A stretch of 37,742 nt of DNA, from positions 1-37,742 of the forward strand of contig JAGVGS010000083.1 in NCBI GenBank assembly GCA_020057015.1, given 5' to 3'. The notes under the pieces were generated by a model, which worked only from the letters and a program-made list of their open reading frames with translations, was not told where the DNA came from and did no database searches. Source of the DNA: Candidatus Omnitrophota bacterium (GTDB lineage: Bacteria; Omnitrophota; Gorgyraeia; Aquiviventales; Aquiviventaceae). The position numbers and the translations under genes were made by a program. Shown here piece by piece: positions 8,700 through 16,140 of the stretch (its first letter is position 1; each line of letters begins with the position of its first letter).

Positions 8700-9835
8700 G
8701 CGGACGTAATCGCCTCAAGCTCTTCCTCGACCACGATGGCCCGGTGCCAACTCTGCAGCGCCCGAACCACTTGGCTCCAGAAACCTTTGGGCGTCACAAT
8801 AACGTCAAAAGGCTTTCTGCGGGTGCGCACCAGCACGCGCCAGAGCGCCAGCCACGGCACCATGCGCTGTCCGCCGCAGTGCCACTGCACATCAGCATGC
8901 GGCACGATGCCTGCCGAGACACACAGCGCGCGCAGATCCGCCGCCCCACTTCTGACCGCATACGCGTACACATGCGTGCGCCGCCGCGCCAAACCTACCA
9001 ACTGCTCCAGCCATCGCCGCAATTCCGGAGAACCGGCCTGCAGCGGCTCAAACCGTGGCCACAGCACGCGCACCCGCCGTCCCCAGCGCCGCGCGCACCA
9101 GTCGCGATTGCGCGCAAAAAGCGCTTCACGTTCCGGCATCTTGCGCACGGTCTTATGCTCCGCATGGTAGACATAGGCCCCGTGGGCCACAGCGCAACGA
9201 AACCCTGCTTGCTGCACGCGCATGCAAAAATCCTCGTCTTCAAAAAAGATCCTGTCCACTTCTTCGCTAAAGCCCCCGATGCGCTGAAGCACCTCGCGCG
9301 TGATCAACATGCAAAAGCCGATGCACATTCCCACTTCGGTGTACTGGCCGGCACGCTGGCGAAGGCGCGCGGCATACGCCTCGAGCGCCTGGCCTGGGGC
9401 CGGCGCCTCGCCAAAGGTGCTGCTGCTGGGATTGATCACACCAAGATCACGGTGCGCTTGCGCCAGGGCGATCAGTTCTTCCAGCCATCCCGCCGTGAAG
9501 ATCAGATCGTTGTTCAAAATGCAGGCGTAAGGCGCGGTGGATGCCCGAAGACCCCGGTTCATGCCGCGGGGGAACCCCTCGTTGGCATCGTTCTGCAGCA
9601 GCACGACTTCCCGAATGCATCCTTGCGGCTGCACACCCTTCAGATACGTGCGGACGGCTGGTTCGCTGCCGTTATCGACAATGAAGAGCCGGCAGGGCAC
9701 TGTGGTCGCTGCAAACAGGGTCTCCAGGCAAGGCTGCGTTTCCTCGAGGTGGTTCCAGCTGAGCAGGATGAGATCGCAGACGATGCGCCGCACGTCCGCC
9801 TCCTGCGTCTGGGGATCCTCACGACCTGGAGTCAT
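8669..9835 (-). CDS. GT2 glycosyltransferase (rhamnosyltransferase-like) with an uncharacterised C-terminal extension
   Basis: CDLILLSWNHLEETQPCLETLFAATTVPCRLFIVDNGS, NEGFPRGMNRGLRAS, ACILNNDLIFTAGWLEELI, FFEDEDFCMRVQQAGF. Start refined to 9835 (ATGA overlap). Confidence 0.88.
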   Translation of the reverse strand: MTPGREDPQTQEADVRRIVCDLILLSWNHLEETQPCLETLFAATTVPCRLFIVDNGSEPAVRTYLKGVQPQGCIREVVLLQNDANEGFPRGMNRGLRASTAPYACILNNDLIFTAGWLEELIALAQAHRDLGVINPSSSTFGEAPAPGQALEAYAARLRQRAGQYTEVGMCIGFCMLITREVLQRIGGFSEEVDRIFFEDEDFCMRVQQAGFRCAVAHGAYVYHAEHKTVRKMPEREALFARNRDWCARRWGRRVRVLWPRFEPLQAGSPELRRWLEQLVGLARRRTHVYAYAVRSGAADLRALCVSAGIVPHADVQWHCGGQRMVPWLALWRVLVRTRRKPFDVIVTPKGFWSQVVRALQSWHRAIVVEEELEAITSACQQRSRSQS

Positions 9836-10944
9836 TGGCTCGCCAGACCGCGCGATGCCAGCTCTTGCGACGCTTGCTGCACCCGGTCCACCGAAGCTTG
9901 CGTCTTGCCCCAAGCCACGAGCTCCTCCAAGCCCTGCTTCAGCGTGGCACTGGGACGGTAGCCGAGGGCGGCGAGTTTGGTGATGTCCGCATAGCAATGC
10001 CGGATATCCCCGGCGCGATACTTCAGCGTCAGTTCCGGCTCCAGGGGCACGCCATACAACTGCGCCAGCACCCGGGCCACTTCCCCGATGCTCGTGGGCT
10101 GACCCGTTCCCACATTGAAGACTTCGTAATCCGCACGCACATCCTCCATGACGAGGAGGTTGGCGCGCACGATGTCGCGCACATGCACGAAATCACGGGT
10201 CTGCGCCCCATCTTCATACACCAATGGGCGGTGCCCATTCTTCAAGCGGGCGGAAAAGATGGCGCAGACACCTGTGTAAGGATTTGACAAGGCTTGGCGC
10301 GGCCCATACGCGTTGAAGTACCGCAGCGCCACGGTGGGGATCTGATATGCACGGCCCACCGTCAGGCATAACTCTTCTTGATCGCGCTTGGACACGGCGT
10401 ACACCGATGTCGGCTCCAGCGGCTTGCGCTCCCCTGTGGGGGCGGACGCGGCCGCCTCGCCGCAACTCGCACAGCGCATCTCCCACTCGCCGCGCTTCAG
10501 CTGTGCCAGCCCGCGCAAGGACGGCGCGATAGGGCCGCAACGCTCGCATCGGTACTGCCCCTCGCCGTAAATGCTCATGGAGCTGGCGACCACGAGCTTC
10601 TTCAGCGGCACGCGATCGTTGACGATCACATCCAGCAGGATACCCGTGCCCAGGGCGTTGGCGGCGACATAATGCTCGATCGCATACATCGATTGGCCCA
10701 CGCCCACCACGGCCGCCTCATGAAACACAACGTCGCTTTGCCGCAGCGCCTGGCGCAGCATGGCGCGATCGCGCACGTCGCCGCTTACGTATTCGGCCGC
10801 CGGGTTCAAATACTCGGGGCGGCGGCCTTCGTGCACCTGGGGATCAAAATTATCCAACACCCGCACCCGGTGGCCGCCCTGCACCAACGCGTCCACCAAG
10901 TGTGAGCCGATGAACCCAGCACCCCCGGTCACGAGGACGTGCAT
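9832..10944 (-). CDS. NDP-sugar 4-epimerase (extended SDR) with a Cys-rich insertion, resembling dTDP-L-rhamnose 4-epimerase-type proteins
   Basis: MHVLVTGGAGFIGSHLVDALVQGGHRVRVLDNFDPQVHEG, VFHEAAVVGVGQSM, SMSIYGEG followed by CERC...CASC insertion, SVYAVSKRDQEELCL, RYFNAYGPRQALSNPYTGV. Confidence 0.9.
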   Translation of the reverse strand: MHVLVTGGAGFIGSHLVDALVQGGHRVRVLDNFDPQVHEGRRPEYLNPAAEYVSGDVRDRAMLRQALRQSDVVFHEAAVVGVGQSMYAIEHYVAANALGTGILLDVIVNDRVPLKKLVVASSMSIYGEGQYRCERCGPIAPSLRGLAQLKRGEWEMRCASCGEAAASAPTGERKPLEPTSVYAVSKRDQEELCLTVGRAYQIPTVALRYFNAYGPRQALSNPYTGVCAIFSARLKNGHRPLVYEDGAQTRDFVHVRDIVRANLLVMEDVRADYEVFNVGTGQPTSIGEVARVLAQLYGVPLEPELTLKYRAGDIRHCYADITKLAALGYRPSATLKQGLEELVAWGKTQASVDRVQQASQELASRGLASQ

Positions 10945-11807
10945 GCCTGCGTGTCCTTTCCATCAACGGTCAGCGCCCTGACCAGCCCCTGCGCCGCCAG
11001 ATACGCCCAGAGTTGTTTGAACCGCTCACGATACGTATGATGTTGCCGGACGGTCTCGCACCCCCGTCGTGCGATGACGTCGCGCTCCTCGGCGTGGGTC
11101 AAATAATAGGCCACCAACCCCGGCATCTCGCGCAACGAACGGTAGGCCACAAAATGACGCCCCGCCTCCAACCCAAGCTGCGCGTAATCGTCGTCTCGAA
11201 TGGCATTCGTTACCAGCAGGCATCCCGAGGCCATCACTTCAAACGCCCGCATGTTTACGTCATCTGCTATTGAGTAATTAAAGCCGATCTTAGCCTGACT
11301 GTAAATCTCGGAAATACGCTCGTAAGGTGCGGAGCCGATCTGGCTGATCGGGTACTGCTCGCGCAGCGCTTGCAGCACAAACTTTCTCGGAATCCCGCCC
11401 TCGGTTCCGACGAACCCAATATCCCAGCGCCGCGGTCCCGGCAACGGCCGGTGCCATTCCGGATCGCAGGCCAGCGGCACCCACGCAGCCCCCAGCGCGT
11501 GCGCCGCCCGCTGATGGCAGCAACAGAGCGCCTCAAACCGCCGAGCCATGCGCCGGATCTTCCGCCAGCTATGCGGCAAGTGGGTATCAATCGCATAAAA
11601 AACCGCCGGACGGCAGTGCACGGGCAGCGGCCGTTCATAATCATCCCCATGGTCCACTCGGAGGTAGAGATCATACCCCCCAGGGATGCGGTCAGCGTCT
11701 CGCAACCACCAATGCTCCGCAGCCAAGCCCAACTGCTTTGCCGCGCGGCAAAAATAGATCCCGGTCGTCTCCGGGCGCGCACTGTCGAAGATCAGCGCCA
11801 CGCGCAT
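10929..11807 (-). CDS. CgeB-like glycosyltransferase (GT4-type C-terminal domain)
   Basis: Starts MRVALIFDSARPETTGIYFCRAAKQLGL; WVPLACDPEWHRPL, WDIGFVGTEGGIPRKFVLQALREQYP, IYSQAKIGFNYSIADDVNMRAFEVMASGCLLVTN. Confidence 0.8.
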   Translation of the reverse strand: MRVALIFDSARPETTGIYFCRAAKQLGLAAEHWWLRDADRIPGGYDLYLRVDHGDDYERPLPVHCRPAVFYAIDTHLPHSWRKIRRMARRFEALCCCHQRAAHALGAAWVPLACDPEWHRPLPGPRRWDIGFVGTEGGIPRKFVLQALREQYPISQIGSAPYERISEIYSQAKIGFNYSIADDVNMRAFEVMASGCLLVTNAIRDDDYAQLGLEAGRHFVAYRSLREMPGLVAYYLTHAEERDVIARRGCETVRQHHTYRERFKQLWAYLAAQGLVRALTVDGKDTQACTSS

Positions 11808-11824
11808 GACCCTGCACTGCCGGC

Positions 11825-11853
11825 TTGCGCATAGGAGACGACATCCGTAGAAT
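11825..11853 (+). promoter_or_regulatory. Putative sigma70-like promoter for the plus-strand methyltransferase
   Basis: TTGCGC (11825-11830), 17-nt spacer, TAGAAT (11848-11853), followed 7 nt later by the ATG at 11861. By-eye match only. Confidence 0.3.
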
Positions 11854-11860
11854 ACCCTGT

Positions 11861-12373
11861 ATGGAAATCCTCGATGTCGGTTGCGGCGATGCCCGCGACG
11901 CCCGCGCCACCGTCGGCATTGATCTTCGCAAGCACCCCGGCGTGGATGTGGTGCACAACCTGGAGCAGTTCCCCTGGCCCCTGCCCGAGGCGCAATTTGA
12001 CCGGGTCATTCTGCGCGATGTCATTGAGCATCTGGACGACGTTGTGGGGACGATGGAAGAGCTGCACCGCATCTGCAAGCCGCAGGGCATCATTGAAATT
12101 TGGACGCCCCATTTCGCCCATCCGAATTCCTTCCATGACCCCACGCACAAGCATCACTTTACCCTGGCCACCTTTGATTATTTTACCGGCGACCGCACCT
12201 ACCCGCGATATGTGCGCTGCCGCTTTCGCATGGCGGTCCGCCGGTTGCTCTTTGACAAACATGAATGGACAGGCCGATGCCTCGCCCGGCTCAGCGAGCG
12301 CCATTACGAAAAGCATTACTCTCACCGGTTTCCTCCACGGGGTTTGTACTTCGAACTGCTAGTGCTGAAATAG
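11861..12373 (+). CDS. Class I SAM-dependent methyltransferase (the only plus-strand gene)
   Basis: MEILDVGCGDARDARATVGIDLRKHPGVDVVHNLEQFPWPLPEAQFDRVILRDVIEHLDDVVGTMEELHRICKPQGIIEIWTPHFAHPNSFHDPTHKHHFT. An alternative TTG start at 11825 is possible. Confidence 0.9.
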   Translation: MEILDVGCGDARDARATVGIDLRKHPGVDVVHNLEQFPWPLPEAQFDRVILRDVIEHLDDVVGTMEELHRICKPQGIIEIWTPHFAHPNSFHDPTHKHHFTLATFDYFTGDRTYPRYVRCRFRMAVRRLLFDKHEWTGRCLARLSERHYEKHYSHRFPPRGLYFELLVLK

Positions 12374-12764
12374 CCTCACCCGACACCGGGATGCCGCCGC
12401 GCGAGAGGACGTAGCGCCCATCCGGCCCCAGCGCGATAAGCGCCAGCGGCCGGCGCAGCAGGCGGGCCAAGAGAATCCAGCGCCGCTGAGATTTCTCATT
12501 ATCAACGAGCAAGGCGCTCAGGCGTCCGATCCCAGCCAAGTACAGCGCAAGACCCAAGACCGCGGGCACAAACCACGAGCGCGGGACATCCACGATACGA
12601 ACGCCCGCGAGGGGGCGGATCAGCGGCCGCGCGGCGCCCAGGCGTCCTTTCACGACATGGTAGCAGCCCCGGCCCTCACGGCTCAGCATGATGGAGTATT
12701 CCCGGGCCGCCCGCCACTCGCGCTCTACCAACGAAAGCACAACCTGCCTAGTGGGTGCGGTCAA
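12291..12764 (-). CDS. Hypothetical protein, no family recognised; possible membrane-associated segment
   Basis: TTG start at 12764 overlaps the upstream gene's TGA (TTGA); translation TAPTRQVVLSLVEREWRAAREYSIMLSREGRGCYHVVKGRLGAARPLIRPLAGVRIVDVPRSWFVPAVLGLALYLAGIGRLSALLVDNEKSQRRW... Confidence 0.55.
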   Translation of the reverse strand: MTAPTRQVVLSLVEREWRAAREYSIMLSREGRGCYHVVKGRLGAARPLIRPLAGVRIVDVPRSWFVPAVLGLALYLAGIGRLSALLVDNEKSQRRWILLARLLRRPLALIALGPDGRYVLSRGGIPVSGEAISALAVRSTNPVEETGESNAFRNGAR

Positions 12765-13873
12765 TTCGGCGCTTCCGTCAGGAGTGCCACACAGGCCTCG
12801 ATCACCTCGGCCGCGTCGATCGTCGTGAGACACGCGCGCTCGTAAGGGCATGGGGGCAACCGGAACTGATGGTAACACGGGCGACAGGCTAACTCCATCC
12901 GGCAGACCACCCGGTGCCGAGGGTTCGTCATGGGATAGGGCCCGTAGACCACCGGATCAACAGGGCCGAATAGCGAAACAGTGCGCACCTGTTGGCTGAC
13001 CGCCAGGTGCAGTGGGCCGCCATCGTTGCAGATCACGAGGTCCAGTTCGCTCAAGAGACTGACGAATCCTCCCAGGTTGGTTTGGCCGCTTACATCCACC
13101 GCCAGGCCTTTCATCTGTTGCGCAACTTCTTGGCACGTCTGGCGATCCGCGGCCTCGCCGAACAGCAAAATGTGTGCCTGGAAGCGCTCCTGCAGGGCAT
13201 CCGCGACGGCTGCAAAGCCGGCGGCCCCCCACCGCCTGAAGGGCGCGCCGCTGCCCCAACTCACCCCGCCGGCAGGAATGATGCCCACCCGCGGCCGGTG
13301 GCGGTCCAGCTGATGCGCTGCCAGCCACTGTCTCGCCCAGTGGTGATCCGTGTCGGAGGGCTGGAATTCGAGCCGCTCATGGCTCCCCCGGACTCCGAGC
13401 CATGCCAGCAGCTCCCAGTAGAAATCGACGATATGACGGCCATGGTAGCCCTCAATATCAAACGCCTCGCTGAGAAACCTCCCGCGGGCTTTATAGTTGA
13501 AGCCCACCCGCCTCGGCACCCCCAGCAGCCGCAGCAGAAAGCTATAGCGCTCGCCGAGCGAAAGGTCGATCGCGAGGTCAAAACGCCGTCGGCGGATCTC
13601 GGAAAGCAGCTGCCCCAGGTAGGCCAATCCTCGTAGGGGCGCGCGGCGCCACAATCGGATGGCATCATCCTTCTCGTAGACAAAGACCTCGTCAACATGC
13701 GGATTGGTCTTTAGGACGGGTTCGGTCCGCCGGTTGCACAGGTAGCCCAGGAAGCTATGAGGAAAAGCCTTCCGCACCGCGCTGACGAGGGGCGTGCTGA
13801 ACAGCACATCCCCGATGCCGAACGGATTGACGATCAGAATGCGCTGCGGCGCGCTACGCGGCCTAGCCCACAT
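12761..13873 (-). CDS. GT9 glycosyltransferase (ADP-heptose:LPS heptosyltransferase-like)
   Basis: RILIVNPFGIGDVLFSTPLVSAVRKAFPHSFLGYLC, VGFNYKARG, IIPAGGVSWGSGAPFRRW, LVICNDGGPLHLAVSQQVRTVSLFGPVDPVVYGPY. Confidence 0.92.
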   Translation of the reverse strand: MWARPRSAPQRILIVNPFGIGDVLFSTPLVSAVRKAFPHSFLGYLCNRRTEPVLKTNPHVDEVFVYEKDDAIRLWRRAPLRGLAYLGQLLSEIRRRRFDLAIDLSLGERYSFLLRLLGVPRRVGFNYKARGRFLSEAFDIEGYHGRHIVDFYWELLAWLGVRGSHERLEFQPSDTDHHWARQWLAAHQLDRHRPRVGIIPAGGVSWGSGAPFRRWGAAGFAAVADALQERFQAHILLFGEAADRQTCQEVAQQMKGLAVDVSGQTNLGGFVSLLSELDLVICNDGGPLHLAVSQQVRTVSLFGPVDPVVYGPYPMTNPRHRVVCRMELACRPCYHQFRLPPCPYERACLTTIDAAEVIEACVALLTEAPN

Positions 13874-14843
13874 AGCCCTTGACAGCCTCTAGCACCTCCT
13901 CGACACTGATGTCTTCCATGGAAGGCTTGGCGATGACGGTATGGCGTTGCCCCCAAGGGCCCCAGCGCCCTGGACCTTCGGCCGCAGCACTCGTCCCGAA
14001 CAACGCCACGACAGCGGTACCCACGGCGGCTGCTAAGTGGACCGGTCCGCTGTCATTGGAAATCAAGAGTCTCGCCTGCTGCAGGACGGCTGCCAGCTCC
14101 TGCAGGTCCAAACGGCCGACGAGATCATACACCAGGCTGTGCGATGGCACGAGTGTCGGCACGCGCGCCTGCATCGCCCGCTCACCGACAATCGCCACCG
14201 GCAGATGCCACGTCTCTGTGAGCCGGCGAATCAGCTCGGCATATCTCGCCAGGGCCCATTCTTTCTTGGCTGTTGAGGCCCATGGATGGATGACCGCCAA
14301 GTGCCCCACCCCTCTCCAGCCCTGAACCTCCAGGATCCTCTGGCTTTGCTTCATGGCATCCTCGGTAGGCCTAAGACGCCACTCCGGAAGCAATCGTAGC
14401 AGAGGATCAAACACCTGCAGCAAGGCGAGGTTGGACTCGACTTCATGCCGCCAGCCAGCCTGGCGCGTGTCTTCAAGCGTCCGGTTGAGCAGCCCACCCC
14501 ATTTTCTGCGATAGCCGACACGCAGCGGAATGCCTGCAAGCCATACCGCCAGATGCAGCTCTTTCGACGCGTTGGACACGATGGCCGCATCAAAATGATG
14601 CGCCCTCAACTGCCAGCCCAGACGCAGAGCCCGCCACCACCAGAGTCTCCGATCCCCTGGAGCGTGGGGCAGCACCCCTGCAATGCCCGGTATCGCCCGC
14701 ATGAGCTCCGCAAGCTGTGGTCGCACCAGCAAGGTGATGCGCATCTCGGGATGCCTGCCGGCCAGGGCCGCCAGGGTTGGCAGGTTAAGAATAGTTTCAC
14801 CGAGACGATCAGTGCGGAGATACACCAGCCGATCGACCCGCAT
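13863..14843 (-). CDS. GT9 glycosyltransferase (heptosyltransferase-like)
   Basis: MRVDRLVYLRTDRLGETILNLPTLAALAGRHPEMRITLLVRP, VIHPWASTAKKEW, LLISNDSGPVHLAAAVGTAVVALFG. Confidence 0.92.
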   Translation of the reverse strand: MRVDRLVYLRTDRLGETILNLPTLAALAGRHPEMRITLLVRPQLAELMRAIPGIAGVLPHAPGDRRLWWWRALRLGWQLRAHHFDAAIVSNASKELHLAVWLAGIPLRVGYRRKWGGLLNRTLEDTRQAGWRHEVESNLALLQVFDPLLRLLPEWRLRPTEDAMKQSQRILEVQGWRGVGHLAVIHPWASTAKKEWALARYAELIRRLTETWHLPVAIVGERAMQARVPTLVPSHSLVYDLVGRLDLQELAAVLQQARLLISNDSGPVHLAAAVGTAVVALFGTSAAAEGPGRWGPWGQRHTVIAKPSMEDISVEEVLEAVKGYVG

Positions 14844-14856
14844 CGCGGATGGCTGG

Positions 14857-16140
14857 CTAGGTCAGCTGAGCTTCTACGATGGCCGCCGGGCTTGCTGAGC
14901 CAGGCTCACGCACCGCGCTGGATTCGTGCGAGCTCGACATCCGGATCCGCTCCGCCAGGCCAAGCGCCAAGCCGGCCAGCATCCAGAATAACACCGCGTG
15001 GCGCAGTGAATAGAAGTTCGTGTCGATGCCAGCTTGAGCAAGAAAACCCACGAGTCCCGCAATGAGGGCAGCCAACAACGCCCGCAATGGTCCATCCGCT
15101 GTCCGGCGCACTTCTCGGAACAAGTATAGCCCCATCTGCGCGAGTAGCCACACAAACGCCACTAACCCGATGAGGCCGGTTTCAGCCCACATCTGTAGAT
15201 AGCAATTGTGTGCGTACCGCGGCTGTTGTTCCCCCCCCACCCAGTAACGGAGGTAATTGGCCATAAAGGTGTTCAGCCCGTGGCCGACGAGGGGCCGCGT
15301 ACGGATCATGCCCCAAGCAGCTTGCCACATGAACCATCGGTCCTGCATGCCGCGATCCACCCATCTTGTGACAGTGTGCATGCCTCCCGTCGGCACGAGG
15401 ATCGCCGCACCCAAGCCGATCCCAAGCATGAGAAAGACCATGAACGGTCCGCGCAGCCATCGACTTAACCAGAAGCCGCAACCCAGCGCGATGACAAATC
15501 CTATCCACGCGCTTTGGGCTTCAGTGCGAATCAGACAACCGGCTGCGACGCCGACCACACCCCACACTCCGACACGTGGCACACTACGGACGTGACCCGT
15601 TAGGGCGATGAGGATAGGAATTGCCACGAGTAGATACGTCCCCAAATCGATCGGGTTCTTATATGGGCCTGTCATTCGCTCATAGACTATCCAGGAATAA
15701 CCCCGCAGCAATCCCCTTCCCGTGAGTTCCTGCGTGATCCCTTCGAAGGCTACCAAAAGTGTGGACCAGGCCATGAGCATCCCGCAGCGCTCGGCGACTC
15801 CTGGCCTGACACCGAGATCAGCGACCGCCATAAAGAGGAGTAGGTATTCAAGCCACTTGTTTACGAGCCCATTCAAGCTTAGAGCCTGGTCGGTGCTCAC
15901 CAAGACTGAGAACGCGAACACGCCAACGCAACCTGCCAGAGCCCATATCACGGGTCGGACCTGCGGCCGCAACCAGAGAGTTTGCCACCGTGTGCGCGGA
16001 TTGCAACGGTCGCATAGCCACCCAAGAATGAGCAGGCTGGACGAGATCTCGGCCACTGCGTTGGAAAACGGCAGGAGCAGGAAGAGGAGAAACAAAGCCA
16101 CATATTGCACAGAGGCCGAGAGGCGGCGCAGCTCGTCCAT
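14857..16140 (-). CDS. O-antigen ligase / Wzy-like polytopic membrane protein
   Basis: Multiple hydrophobic segments; GLVNKWLEYLLLFMAV, MTGPYKNPIDLGTYLLVAIP, RTRPLVGHGLNTFMANYLRY...YAHNCYLQMWAETGLIGLVAFVWLL typical of WaaL/Wzy family loops. Start refined to 16140 (TAATG with upstream gene). Confidence 0.88.
   Translation of the reverse strand: MDELRRLSASVQYVALFLLFLLLPFSNAVAEISSSLLILGWLCDRCNPRTRWQTLWLRPQVRPVIWALAGCVGVFAFSVLVSTDQALSLNGLVNKWLEYLLLFMAVADLGVRPGVAERCGMLMAWSTLLVAFEGITQELTGRGLLRGYSWIVYERMTGPYKNPIDLGTYLLVAIPILIALTGHVRSVPRVGVWGVVGVAAGCLIRTEAQSAWIGFVIALGCGFWLSRWLRGPFMVFLMLGIGLGAAILVPTGGMHTVTRWVDRGMQDRWFMWQAAWGMIRTRPLVGHGLNTFMANYLRYWVGGEQQPRYAHNCYLQMWAETGLIGLVAFVWLLAQMGLYLFREVRRTADGPLRALLAALIAGLVGFLAQAGIDTNFYSLRHAVLFWMLAGLALGLAERIRMSSSHESSAVREPGSASPAAIVEAQLT

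Noticed and set aside
7644-9170. 508-aa plus-strand ORF
   Set aside because: Antisense to two or three well-supported GT2 genes; Ser/Arg-rich with no recognisable domain.
8690-9961. 423-aa plus-strand ORF
   Set aside because: Antisense to the GT2 at 8669-9835; His/Arg/Pro-rich shadow translation with no motif.
11792-12325. 177-aa minus-strand ORF opposite the plus-strand methyltransferase
   Set aside because: The plus frame has clear SAM-methyltransferase motifs (LDVGCGD, HLDD, PHFAHPNSFHDPTHKHHFT); the minus frame has none, so it is treated as the shadow.
12374-12420. Possible terminator after the plus-strand methyltransferase (cccgacaccggg region)
   Set aside because: Only a weak short inverted repeat with no following T-tract, and it lies inside the convergent minus-strand coding region.
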